The notes: generated by a model from the sequence alone, not told the origin. A stretch of 64,000 bases of DNA from Heliocidaris tuberculata (GCA_025618425.1 CM046835.1:15325200-15389199); one strand, 5' to 3'. Counted from the first letter of the stretch, positions 32,640 to 43,552 are shown. A program made the numbers and translations.

Positions 32640-34607
32640 AAATTTTGTAAGCGACTAGAGGCTCTCCATTTTCTTCAGGCAATAGTTAACAGATATCATT
32701 ATGGTACAATTTTAACAGTCTATTGCCAGACACAATATACCAAACAAAATGTAACAGATAGTGAAATTTCCTTCATATTTGTAAAACTCATTCTCAGATT
32801 TGGGTAGTTGATGAACCTCAACGTCCTCAATCATTGTCAATACATGTCTGAACTTGGATCGGCCAGTCTTTCCAATGTGTGGAAAACCCCTACCGTCATG
32901 CCTTTTGCATAAATTCAAAAGCCATGGCAGAAATTTTGGAGGTATTCAAAAATCTTTGTACACTTGAAAAGGAAGTTTATGCATTGTTATTAACTGGCTT
33001 TCAAAGTTGTTGTGAGCAGTCCAGGGACCTCTCCGATGCGTGGGCAAATTATCCTTTCAAAAATCATTCTCAAGCTTCTTCTTTTATCATGAGAAAAATA
33101 ACAAAGTTTTGATATATACTGTTGACATGGTTGATAATGTGATACCAGTAGGCCTACATGTTAGTATCCTTCAAAAAAGATATCTTTAAATCTATCTAAC
33201 AAAAAAATATGTCAATGGGCATTTTACAGTGATAATTTAACTTCACTTGTTTCCAGAATTGCACCTATTACGTGCCCTTTCTTGTCATTTAATCACATGT
33301 AGAGATTATCATTTTTTTAAAGATGAAATCCCCCCCCCCCCTCCACCATTCTAGACTAGAGGCTCTCCATTTTCTGCAGGCAATAGTTAACAGGTAAATC
33401 ATGGTACAATTAGTAAGAAACTGCAAGGTCATAAGATACTTAAACAGGCTATTAATTGCAAGGTACATTATACCAAAACAAAATGTAACAGATCATGAAA
33501 TTTTCTTAATATTCGCGAAACTCATTCTGGGATCTGGGTGGCTGATGGACCTCAACATCCTCAATACATGTCTGAACTTGGATAGGCGTTTCCCTCTCAT
33601 CTTTACAAGGAGCATTCTGAAAGTTTGTTTTTCTCCTGTTCCGTTTCTGAGTACCTCTAAGCTGGAAATAATAGATCAGGACAAACAGGGGCGGGTCCAA
33701 GATTTTGTATAAGGGCGGGGGGGGGGGGCACACACTAATGCAGGATTGTACTTTGGGAAACTGCTTGGAGGGAGATCCATATTTTTTTGGTCTCGCTAGC
33801 CCGGGGGGGGGGGACAAAAAAAAATTCGCCAGCCCTCCAAAAGTCGCTCAGTGGGGGGGGGGGGGGGGGGGGGGGAGGGGGTGTATGGGGTCCAGTTTCC
33901 CTCCATAATTCTCTGACAAGCAAAAAAAAAAAAAAAAGTGGGGGCACAATCGAAAATAAGGGGGGCACAATGCACTGTTTTCTTTCAAAGGGGGGGGGGG
34001 GCACGGGCCGGGATTGCCCCCCCCCTAATTCCGCAACTGAGGACAAACAGAGACTGAAAAGATCAGAATACTCTTGCATTTTGTTTCCTCAACTTTGTCT
34101 GAAAGTCATTTTGGCAAAAGATTAGTACATTCAACAAATGTGTGTGGAAAACCCCTACCGTCATGCCTTTTGCATAAATTCAAAAGCCATGGCAGAAATT
34201 TCGGAGGTATTCAAATATCTTTGTACACTTGAAAAGGAAGTTTATGCATTGTTATTAACTGTGTGTGGAAAACCCCTACCGTCATGCCTTTTGCATAAAT
34301 TCAAAAGCCATGGCAGAAATTTTGGAGGTATTCAAAAATCTTTGTACACTTGAAAAGGAAGTTTATGCATTGTTATTAACTGTGTGTGGAAAACCCCTGC
34401 CGTCATGCCTTTTGCATAAATTCAAAAGCCATGGCAGAAATTTTGGAGGTATTCAAAAATCTTTGTACACTTGAAAGAGAAGTTTATGCATTGTTATTAA
34501 CTGGCTTTCAAAGTTGTTGTGAGTATTCCAGGGACCTCTCCGATGCGTGGGCAAATTATCCTTTCAAAAATCATTGTCAAGCTTCTTCTTTTATCATGAG
34601 AAAATAA
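32640..34607 (+). repeat. Duplicated block with a 121-bp tandem repeat inside Helitron copy 4
   Basis: A block beginning ACTAGAGGCTCTCCATTTTC occurs at 32655 and 33355, and both versions run through CCTCAATACATGTCTGAACT-like text to the same ending CCAGGGACCTCTCCGATGCG. Between them, a 121-bp unit starting TGTGTGGAAAACCCCTACCG is present once in the first version (about 32876) and three times in a row in the second (34138, 34259, 34380 onwards). Since 121 is not a multiple of three, frames shift from unit to unit and no long protein results. Origin unknown. Confidence 0.75.
33686..34039. mobile_element. hAT-type MITE with poly-G interior, 8-bp target duplication
   Basis: Bounded by AGGACAAA at 33678-33685 and 34040-34047. 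Ends CAGGGGCGGGTCC and, reversed, CAGTTGCGGAATT: CAGKGGCGG-type inverted repeats. The interior is dominated by long G runs, plus CAGCCCTCCAAAAGTCGCTC and an A-run. The same sequence family occurs at 44360-44655 and shorter relatives at 40189-40350 and 46327-46635. Open frames here are Gly/Pro artefacts. Confidence 0.8.
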
Positions 34608-34861
34608 CCATATTTAGAAACACTGTACATAGTCATGATAACAGTAGGCCTAAATGTTAGTATCCTTCAGGAAAGGAAATCTACATGTATAAGAAAGCAT
34701 CATACAAAAAGATATGTCTCACTGATGTCTCATTGTGCCTGTCACAATCATAAATTAAGTCCACCTGTTTGTCATATTTCACAATAAGTGCCCTTTTTTC
34801 ATAAGAGAAATTTATCATTTTCTAAAAAGATGATATTTCCATAATGATACACGCAACTGAT

Positions 34862-34863
<2 letters not shown>

Positions 34864-34897
<34 letters not shown>
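34864..34897 (+). repeat. (CT)n microsatellite
   Basis: A clean run of about 17 CT dinucleotides. Confidence 0.95.
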
Positions 34898-35869
34898 ATT
34901 TAACCCCTAACTTAATTACATTTTACATAAAGGTCATTAAATATTATTTTGATGTTTTCACTACCTTTTTTAAATGTTCTGGAAGTCTGTAAGTTCTACA
35001 TTTGAATGTATGCATAATTTTGGCACATCGATACGTCAGAAGGTCATTATTTTTGCATATCAACTAAAAAAAAAATTTTTTTTTTTTTAAATGACGTCAT
35101 AATTTTTGTATTCATTTGACAATATTTCACTAATAAGCGGTCCATATTCATCCAAATTTTGATATGTTGTAGCTGAGACAATTCTATACTAGGTCAGTTC
35201 CACCATTTGTCATTTCATTGAGGTAATCATAGTAAAATCGTCGATTAAAAGCGACATGTCAGAATTTTCCCTATTTGCGTGTTATGCCTATGGAAGGTGA
35301 ATTTCGTTCATATCATGAATCTACATGATATTGTTCTTTGAGCAGTATCTCAGTTGTTTTTGGTCTATTTGCTTCCACATTTTAGTTTGTTATAGCTGAG
35401 ACTAAAAGTTTTTTAAAGTGTGCCCTGTAATTATTGATCAGATGTCGGGATAATGCCCATTCATATCTACAAAATGTGATTTGAGAATCCCATTTTCCCT
35501 TTTTTTCTCTCTCTCTTTCTTTCTTTTTGCCATTCATTTTACCATCTTCTACGACTATAATAACATATACAATCACAAACAACGTAAGAAACTGCCATAT
35601 TTTGCGTGTTATGTATTTTGGAAAGTAGTTTGCAGTAGTGTGTGTACTACCGAAATCTGAGCCCTTGTCGTGTATTAAAGCTTTGGGGTTAATCTCCCAT
35701 GCATCCTGCAATATCAAAACGTCCGATTTTTTATGATGCAAATCTTTATCCATTGTCTACATTATCAGGAATATTATCTTGCAAAAATAATATAACATCT
35801 TTCAAAGCTATTTGCCACGATGACAGACCATGCACCTAATTCGTCTTCAGTGAGGAATTAAAATTCTAG

Positions 35870-37043
35870 TTTATTTTTATTTCTTCCGTACACTTTTTTG
35901 TGTAGACGATTACGGAAAATCGACAAAGTCAATTTTCATCAAATTTTCGTCAGTCATCAGGCTCTATGAGATCAAGTTCCCATAACTTTTTCAAGGTCAT
36001 TGGGTCATCGTGACGTCATCCAGGCGCCATTTTGTGAAATCACATTATCGATCATATCTTCATAACAAGTCATCAAAAATGAACCATATTTGATATACAT
36101 AAACTTCAGGTCAAGGGTCAACATAAAATGTCATCAAAATTTGCGCGCATCATGACGCGCACGTACGCGCGCGTCAAAATTTAAAAATGCTCAAAATCAT
36201 CTCAAATTCATTTTGCACACGTTTCAGGCCATTTTAAGCATTTCAAAATTGTCCATGCGTGACCGTCCGCGCGTGCGTTAAGCGCGCGCGCAGAGCGTAC
36301 GGAAGGTAAAAACGCCGTTTTTTCGCATGGTTTATATTCCTGACACAATTCTTGACAATTTCCAACTATTTACAGTCATTCTCGACATTCCATAATGCCA
36401 CACGCGCGCGTCAAACTTTCAAATTCGTGCGCGCGTCAATGGGCAATATAACGTAAAAAGTGGTCAAAACATGCCTCTCTTGAATCCGCCATAGCTCGTC
36501 AGAAAGACTGGGGACCCCCCAATTTTTATACATATTCTGAAAGTCTATAAGTTGTAAATTGGAATTCATGAAAAAAATGGTGGGTCAAGTGGTCGTAACG
36601 TCATCATATTTTCATATGAACTCAAAAAAAATGCTTTCGAAGAAATGACGAAATAATTTTTGTATTCATTTGACAATATTTCAGTAATAGGTTGTCGATT
36701 TTTTTCCAAACTTTGATATGTTGTAGCTGAGACACTTCTCTACAAAATCAGTTACACCATTTTCATTTTGACAAAGGAATCACACCGTATTTTTGCGATT
36801 AAAGAAGGCATGTCAATTTTTCACATTTTGCGTGTATTCTCTACGGGACATGACTTTTTCTCAAATCTTGATTCTACATGCAATATCAATATCAAATTGT
36901 CCGATTTTGTGTGATGTAACTCTCAGTCCATTATCAACATTATCAGAATTACTATCTTGCACAAATATTATCACATCTTACTAAGCAATTTGACGAATGG
37001 ACAGACCACCTAATTCGTCTTCAGTGACGAATTAAATGTCTAG
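35870..37043 (+). mobile_element. Helitron-like element, copy 5, internally deleted
   Basis: Starts directly after the CTAG of copy 4 (TTTATTTTTATTTCTTCCGT) and ends with the hairpin at 37011-37034 and CTAG at 37040-37043. It lacks about 450 bp relative to copy 3, including the tRNA-like module: sequence jumps near 36880 from GATTCTACATG to the terminal region. The CTAG end lies 29 bp from the first base of the next SLC7-like exon, so the element borders that exon's polypyrimidine tract. Confidence 0.75.
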
Positions 37044-37072
37044 TTTCTTTTGTTTTCTCTCCGAATTATTAG

Positions 37073-37222
37073 GTACCACTAAGTCTGATGCTTCTCCTCA
37101 GTGATAACGTATATACTCTGATCAACTATGTTGGATCTACTGGTTGGATATTCAGTGGTCTGATTGTGGCTATTGTGCCCTATTACAGATGGAAGCATCC
37201 AGAATTACTAAGGCCATTTAAG
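37073..37222 (+). CDS. SLC7-type amino-acid transporter light chain, exon (helices 9-10)
   Basis: A 150-nt phase-0 exon between CCGAATTATTAG and GTATAC. Reads VPLSLMLLLSDNVYTLINYV, then GSTGWIFSGLIVAIVPYYRW and KHPELLRPFK. The pattern [GS]D-x-x-x-L-I-N-Y, W-x-F-x-G and R-x-x-x-P-E-L-x-R-P-x-K is diagnostic of SLC7 LAT/b0,+AT-type light chains, which exchange neutral or cationic amino acids with a heavy-chain partner at the plasma membrane. All earlier exons are missing; the region upstream is a Helitron-like array and an assembly gap. Confidence 0.85.
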
Positions 37223-37982
37223 GTATACTTTAAAATGTAGAGACTGATATAGTTTATAAAAAAGAAATGTTCTTCTGATGGGAGGTGCTAAACAGAACAA
37301 AGAACATGTTGTGTTACAATATTGTGTTACAAATATCGCCAGCTGTTTAGGTGTCACTTGATAGAGGACACCCTAAGCTAACCACAAGTATGACATTTTC
37401 TTGAAAATATTTTGAAATATTTAATTGGGGAGACTTTATTTTTCGACTGTCAATTTTAAAAGGTTCTCAACTTTGTTGATACCAGCCAGAACAAATACCA
37501 TTCTTGTCAAGTCTGAATTTTGCACCCTTTCACAAAAGTGGTTTTAAATCACTCAAGCGTAATAACTAGTACCATTTTTTATTTTGTGTGTGTTATTGCC
37601 TTTCCTACAAGTAACTTTTATACCTTTACTTGATCTTTTTCACAACGTGATAATCTGATTGAATTAATTTGATATATCGTATTCCTAATTCTCTTTTATT
37701 TTAAGTACTTGGGGTTTCTTTCCGTCCCCAATGCTCTCCCTTGCTTCTTGCTTCTTCTTCCTTGTTTCTTCATTCTTTTCTTCATGTGTCACTCTGTTTC
37801 ATTTTTATTGCTAGAGTGATCTATATGATTGTATGTTTTTATGTATATGTTTCTATGTTTGTAAACTACCGACTAGTGTGGGAGAACCTTTTAACAGGAA
37901 CTTGTTTCCTTTTGGATATCCCTGGCCACTAGTCGGTGGTATTTTCAATATTCTTTGTATATTATGTTTCTTTTGCCTGAAA

Positions 37983-38013
<31 letters not shown>

Positions 38014-38214
38014 GGAGGAACCCTAAGCTATCTACAGGAATTAAAATCTATTGAAAATATACAGAAATATTTATTTGGGGAGACTTTTTCCAACTGTTAA
38101 CTTTGGGGGGGGGGGGGACGCGCTGTATAGATTAAAAAGTTGCATTATAACTACAAATTAGTATATAATATATCTACTCCGATTTGGGGGTATAGAATGA
38201 GCGGCTTGTACCTT
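37223..38214. repeat. SLC7 intron with a 95-bp direct repeat and an (AAAT)n tail
   Basis: A segment at 37366-37460 (ACCCTAAGCTAACCACAAGT ... GGGGAGACTTTATTTTTCGA) recurs diverged at 38013-38105 (ACCCTAAGCTATCTACAGGA ... GGGGAGACTTTTTCCAACTG). Between them is a retroposon-like 3' end with CCGACTAGTG/CACTAGTCGG arms (about 37869-37937) and an AAAT-repeat tail at 37985-38012. Confidence 0.55.
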
Positions 38215-38215
38215 A

Positions 38216-39176
38216 TAAACAGGCGGGTCGTGGCGCGGCGCGGCTCGCTAGGTAGAAATTTTCGAACATTAATTTGTTTAGTGTCTTCAAGGGGACAAAT
38301 TGAAAAAAAGTGTCATCTCAGTATTATTTCCCATTTTGGGGCTAAAAACGAAAAATAAGGGAAGAAAGAAAACAATCGAAGGATAACGCAAAGAAAAACA
38401 TGAACAATAGAGAGAGGATAGAAGGATAGGAAAGATGGAAGAGAAGATGATGAAAGGAAACATAGAATACAGTAAAAGGAAAGTTGGAAAGAAAAAAATG
38501 AGTGGATAAAAACAAAGTAAGTAAATATGGAAAGCAGAAAATAATTATTTTAAAAGAAAAGAATACATAAAGAAAGGTAGAGACATAAAATATTAAATGA
38601 TAAAAGGATAAAGATATTACGAGTGACATAGGCCTAAGGAAAGATAGAAGAGAAGATGATAATTTGAATGAAAGAATAACATAACGAAAGGACAGATGAA
38701 AAGAAAAAAGGATAATAAAAAAAACAAAGAATGGCTTAAGGAAAGTAAGTAAAGATGGAAAGCAGAAAATGATTTTTAATAAAGTATAATATCATGAAAG
38801 ATAGAGAGAGGAATGATAGAATAAAAAAAGGTATAAAATAACGAAGAATAGAGAGAGAAATGATAGAAGGATAAAGATTAACGTGAGGAAGGTGGGGGAG
38901 AAAATGATAAAAGGAAACACAAAGAATATCATAACAAGAGGATGGATGGAAAGATCATTGATAGAAGAATAAAAGCAAGGAATAAAAAACGAGTAGTGTT
39001 AAAAGGATAATATAAACGAGGAAAGGTTGAAGAGAACATTTTTCTTCTTCTTCTTTTTTTTTTTTTTTTTTGCTGCTCAAAAAAGAAGATACCATACATA
39101 AAATTCCTGAAAAATGTTCTAAAATTTCTACCCAGCGCGCCGAGCCGCGCCGCGCCGCGACCCGACTGTTTAGTAA
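38216..39176. mobile_element. Foldback element with GC-rich ends and purine-rich core
   Basis: Left end (38219-38265) TAAACAGGCGGGTCGTGGCG, CGGCGCGGCTCGCTAGGTAG, AAATTTTCGAACAT. Right end (about 39108-39172) is its inverted counterpart: TGTTCTAAAATTTCTACCCA, GCGCGCCGAGCCGCGCCGCG, CCGCGACCCGACTGTTTAGT. The 700 bp between are almost only A and G on the plus strand (AAAGGAAAGATAGAGAGAGG-like). No coding content; in the SLC7 intron. Confidence 0.7.
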
Positions 39177-39255
39177 AAGCCGAATGGGCAGCTTTGTGAT
39201 GTATTCGAAATGTGTTTTTTCTGTATTATTACATTTTGTTATTTTTTTATTTTTA

Positions 39256-39292
39256 TTTTTTTTTTTTTTTTGGGGGGGGGGGTCCCCTGTTG
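39256..39292 (+). repeat. T-run followed by G-run
   Basis: About 24 T (with one A) directly followed by 11-12 G. The same T-then-G design recurs at 47019-47060 and 47148-47174, and in reverse at 40300-40330. Confidence 0.85.
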
Positions 39293-39496
39293 ATTCTACA
39301 GCTCATACATATACAAAAGTGCAGATAGGAATGGGGCACTTTTTTACTCAGGGTATGCCACATTGAGTTTCAGAAGGGGGCAAGTGTTCCCTAATTTATT
39401 TTTTTTTAATTGAATTCTCTGGTATGTAGGGTAATCTAACGTTTCAATCTGTTTGCACTGCATATCGTTGCTTTTCATTTTCTCTTCGCCATGCAG

Positions 39497-39674
39497 GTTC
39501 CATTGATCATACCAATCATCTTCTCTCTATGTTGCTTCTGCCTGGTGGGTATGTCCCTACATAGTAGCCCAGTAGACTGTGGTATAGGTCTGGCTATAAC
39601 ACTCAGTGGTGTCCCTGTCTATTACTTGACGGTCAAGTGGAAGAAAAAGCCTGACTTGATTAATAAAGCCATGG
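39497..39674 (+). CDS. SLC7-type transporter, exon (helices 11-12)
   Basis: Acceptor TTCGCCATGCAG, donor ATGG/GTACGT. Encodes VPLIIPIIFSLCCFCLVGMS, then LHSSPVDCGIGLAITLSGVP and VYYLTVKWKKKPDLINKAM. Two hydrophobic helices separated by the P-V-x-C-G-I-G loop typical of LAT proteins. Ends in phase 1, matching the final exon. Confidence 0.88.
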
Positions 39675-40188
39675 GTACGTCCCTCCAACGCCATTACCAA
39701 AAAATATCCTCTGGTTTACACAAGCCTAAAATGCCATCTACCGTTAAAAATGAACTTGGTGCTATGTTGATGTTGTTGTTTTTTTTTCTGGTAGGGTTGG
39801 GTTTTTAGAATTTTTTACCATGCAATATCGCATCTTCTCGATGTAAATTTTTACATATATTTTATTTATTTATTTATTTATTCAAACGTATTTATACAGG
39901 ATGACAAGATCAGTTATATAGGACTTTTTTACTACTTGGTCTTGGCATTAAAAATATGAGTTATCAACATTAGAAGTGTTAAACATACGTACATTAATTA
40001 CAATAATCGTGACAAACAAGAGGAATCAAAGGTAACACAAAAGTATGATAAGTATAACGAGTAAAACATGTAATTAAGGTATTCATTAATTTTAAAGATG
40101 TCAAAGACATACGAACTTGAGTAGAACCAATATTGATATCGAATACAATAAATACAGGAAAAGGAAGGTAAAACTAATAAGGCAGTGG

Positions 40189-40352
40189 TGGATCCGGGGC
40201 CGAATTGGCCGCCCCCCCCCCCCCCCCACTTTGAAATCCAACTGGCATACCTTAAGTACACAATTTTTTAAAAAGCCTTCTTAATTGTGTACTTTTCTGC
40301 CCCCCCCCCTTTTTTTTTTTTTTTTTTTTACAAAATCCTGGATCCGCCCGTT
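40189..40352. mobile_element. Short hAT-like poly-C/G element
   Basis: Begins CAGTGGTGGATCCGGGGCCG and ends TCCTGGATCCGCCCGTTAAG with C-runs and a T-run between. The CAGTGG-GGATCC end matches the family defined by the element at 33686-34039, but no clear target duplication is visible. Confidence 0.55.
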
Positions 40353-40486
40353 AAGGGCTCCAAAGTTTTGCATAACAGGGCTTTGAAAACCCCCAAACCG
40401 TTTTATGCTATCATGCCATCTTAAGCATAAGACTGTCCAGTATTAGGAGTGTTTGTTGATCTTCATTTCATTTTTGATCTTTGCAG

Positions 40487-40560
40487 ATATCATGACGGTT
40501 TTTCTTCAGAAAGTTCTCTTCGTTGTGCCTCGAGAGGATATCGATCATATTAATGAGTGA
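40487..40560 (+). CDS. SLC7-type transporter, last coding exon
   Basis: Acceptor TGATCTTTGCAG; stop TGA at 40558-40560. Encodes DIMTVFLQKVLFVVPREDID then HINE. A short amphipathic tail of the form T-x-x-L-Q-K-x-x-x-V-V-P-x-E is the usual C-terminus of b0,+AT and LAT proteins. Frame and phase join the preceding exon as M-D-I-M. Confidence 0.88.
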
Positions 40561-40749
40561 CTCGTTTACACATGTATTAAATTTGTAAATTATTCTATTC
40601 CTTGACTCTAGTGACGTCACGTAATATTGCACTTGCCTAGGAGTGATTGTTTTCAAAAGTCAGAATGCAGGTTGTATACATTAGTTGTTGCTATGTCGGG
40701 TATGCGCATCTGATAACCTTTAGGTTCGTCACGCAGGGTCACGCAGTCA

Positions 40750-42990
40750 TTGTCGTTGAGGCCTACACGAAATTGAAATTCAGTATGATATTCACATACG
40801 ACAAGTGATAATTAAATGATAAAAACATATTTAAGAGGTTATTAACAGATGACAGAATTGTGATGTTCAAAGAACACTTAATGATAATTGATTGGCAGGA
40901 TGTGTACTTGTTGGATAATACTAATGATTCATACGAACCCTTCTTCCATATTTTTTCTGATTTATATGGTAAGTGTTTTCCTGTTGTTGAAATGGCTATT
41001 AAGAAAAAAAAATGTATTAAGAAACCTTGGGTTACCAATGGCCTAATGAAGTCAATAAATCGTAAACACAAACTTTATAGTACTTATATTAAAAAACCGA
41101 CTAATAGTAATAAGAAGAAGTATGTTGATTATAAAAATGTTCTAGTCACTACTCTTCGGCTAGCTAAACAAAAATATTATTTGAACTTATTTCAGGAAGC
41201 TCAGAGAGATATAAAGAAAACATGGTCACATATTAATGATATATTAGAACGGGCTAAAAAAACACACGTTTCCCCCAGAGATGTTCCAAGAAGATACTTA
41301 TTTGGTTACAAGTAAGGATAAGGCAGACTACTTTAATAAATATTTTATCGGGTTGCCAGCTAAAATAAGCAGGGAAATTCCTTCAGTCCAAAAATCTTTT
41401 CATGAGTACTTAAAGCCGTCTAGAGATAATGCATCTTTGTTCTTGAGACCAACTTCCATCTCTGAAATATTAAAGTTTGTTTCAATCCTGAAGTCAGCAA
41501 AGTCAAGTGGGTCAGATAATATTGCCCCTCGGATTGTTAAGGAATGTATTCATGTTTTTGTGGAGCCCTTGTGTGATATTTTTAATAAATCACTATCACA
41601 AGGAGCTGTTCCGGATAAGCTTAAGGTAGCCATGGTGGTTCCTGTGTATAAAAAGATTGATAATAAGAACATCTCCATTTATAGACCTATAGCCCTTTTA
41701 CCAATCTTTTCTAAGATTTTAGAGAAAATAGTACTGTTGACAAGCGTTTAAATGAGTTCTTGATTTAAAAAAAAATGTTTTAATTCCTCAGCAGTTTGGT
41801 TTTCGGAAACACTTCTCTACTAGCATGGGTGTCTTTAATCTGCTAAATTCAATTATGAAATCCTTTGATGATAGTAAATATTGCTTAGGAATTTTCCTTG
41901 ACTTGTGAAAGGCATTTGACACCATTGACCACTCTATCCTACTAAGTAAGCTTGAGCACTATGGTGTTCGTGGAATAGCATTAACTTGGTTTAGAAATTA
42001 CCTATAACGTTGAACTCAATATGTTGTGGTCAATGGTGTCAAATCCCAGACTACTGTCATTCAGTATGGTGTACCGCAAGGATCAGTGCTTCGTCCTCTG
42101 CTGTTTATAATTTACATCAATAATGTTATCAATTCGTCAAATTTATTTGCATACTCACTATTTGCTGATGATACTAGTTTGTTGTTGTCTCATAAAAATA
42201 TTGTTACCTTAATGGCAATTGCAAATGATGAAATCAAAAAAATTGTTTGCATGGTTTTGCTGTAATAAGTTGTTGCTAAATGTTCAAAAGACAAATTGTG
42301 TTATTTTTAGAAACAGGGGTAAAAGAATTCCTAACAATGTTGTTGATCTTCTGGAGGTAGGAGGACATAGTGTTGGGCGTTGAGAGTATGTTAAATTCCT
42401 CGGTGTTATTATAGATGAGTACTTGTCTTGGAAACCTCATTTAGATGCTTAATGCACAAAGATTTCTTCAAGTGTTGGTGTCATAATATTATGTAGGTTA
42501 AGATTTATCCTACCTAAGAAGGTTACAACAGTATTGTTCCCCCTTGCCTTGCATATTGCAATGTTGCATGGGGTAACACTTTTAAGACTTATATTGATAA
42601 ACTTAAAATATTGCAAAAGAAATTTATTCGGATTGTTACCAATTCCAATTTCAGACAGCCTAGTAAGCCATTATTCCTTGAAATGAAATTGCTGCCTTTT
42701 GATGAGCTTGTGTCATTCAATAGTATGCTTTTTGTGTTTAAACTTCAGTTTTGTCCTCAGGTTTGCCTGTTAAAAGACCTATTTTCCTGTAACTCCCAGA
42801 TACATAGTTACAATACACGTCAAAGTAACCTTGTGCATCAACCTCATGTAAGGACAAATGTTGCACTAAATTCCTTACGAATCACGTGTATTAAAGAGTG
42901 GAACCAGTTACCCGCAGACATTAAGGACAGTACCACTCTTACTAGATTCAGACTTTTGTGTAAATCATATCTGTTAGATAGATTGAAATA
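40750..42990 (+). pseudogene. Decayed non-LTR retrotransposon, reverse transcriptase region
   Basis: Jockey/CR1-like polyprotein broken by stops and frameshifts, 5'-truncated before the end of the endonuclease. In order: the linker W-x-D-V-Y...F-x-x-I-F-x-x-L-Y and KKPWVTNGLMKSI (40860-41315); reverse transcriptase block KSAKSSGSDNIAPRIVKECI and VVPVYKKIDNKNISIYRPIA (41281-41740); QFGFRKHFSTSM; [21 protein letters not shown], where a TGA (41906-41908) replaces the residue before K-A-F-D; GVPQGSVLRPLLFIIYINNV; and the catalytic FADDTSLLL (about 42160). The C-terminal part ends RFRLLCKSYLLDRLK near 42990. Not functional. Confidence 0.88.
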
Positions 42991-43018
42991 GATTGCCACT
43001 ATTACTTTGTGTACTATT

Positions 43019-43400
43019 AGTATATAGTGTCCTGTATGGTGAACTGCTGGCCGGAGCACGCTCCCGGGGTGGCCAGAAAAGCGTTTCAAGGACACCCTGA
43101 AAGCCTCTCTGAAAGACTTTGACATTGACCACAACTTATGGGAGATCCTTGCCCAGGATTGTCCAGCATGGCGAGGAGCAATCAGGAAAGGAGCAGCAGC
43201 GCACGAGGCACAGCGCATAAAAATTGCCAAGTTAAAGCGCACAGAACGCAATTAAGCTCGTGTCATCGGCAATCCTCCACCACAAGCTGCCACTGGACTG
43301 TCTTGCCCACACTGTCTCAGAATCTTCAGAGCACGGATTGGCCTCATCAGCCACCTCCGTACCCATCCCACAGACGGATGATACATGAAGATGGTCCTCT
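43019..43400 (+). pseudogene. C-terminal fragment of a second, different LINE
   Basis: Reads GELLAGARSRGGQKKRFKDT, LKASLKDFDIDHNLWEILAQ, DCPAWRGAIRKGAAAHEAQR, a stop at 43252-43254, then GLSCPHCLRIFRARIGLISH and LRTHPTDG. The R-x-K-R-x-K-D-x-L-K...W-E-x-x-A-x-D...W-R block with a closing C2H2-like C-P-x-C...H-x-x-T-H is found at the very end of a LINE polyprotein common in marine invertebrates. It is followed by a 27-base G run (about 43516-43542) and is inserted between the coding end and the 3' tail of the neighbouring LINE. Confidence 0.8.
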
Positions 43401-43514
43401 TCCCGTAGGAAGGACGACGAACAGTGAGGATTAGCCAGTCAGCCTCTGTGTGTGTGTTTGCATGTGTATGTGACAACTTGATGCGTATACAGCACGATTA
43501 GCCGCTCACGGCTT

Positions 43515-43545
<31 letters not shown>

Positions 43546-43552
43546 TGATGTT

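Larger units (their letters stand above)
32417..35869 (+). mobile_element. Helitron-like element, copy 4, interrupted by other repeats
   Basis: Opens like the others (CACTTTTTGTGTAGATGATA, GATCAAGTTCCCGCATCTTT) to about 32585, is then interrupted by roughly 2.3 kb of other repeats, and resumes near 34930 with ATGACGTCATAATTTTTGTA to the hairpin (one mismatch, 35838-35861) and CTAG at 35866-35869. The most diverged copy. At the place where copies 1 and 3 carry the tRNA-like module (after GAGAATCCC, about 35490) this copy goes straight into a TTTCTCTCTCTC tract. Confidence 0.65.

Noticed and set aside
33705..34125. Gly/Pro-rich open frames in the poly-G element
   Set aside because: Products of homopolymer runs inside a hAT-type MITE.
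34138..34500. CRISPR array (three direct repeats)
   Set aside because: Repeats are 121 bp without unique spacers and the genome is eukaryotic.
32879..34607. Peptide family ENPYRHAFCINSKAMAEILE repeated in tandem as a protein repeat
   Set aside because: The DNA unit is 121 bp, so the frame shifts at every unit; a DNA-level repeat explains it.
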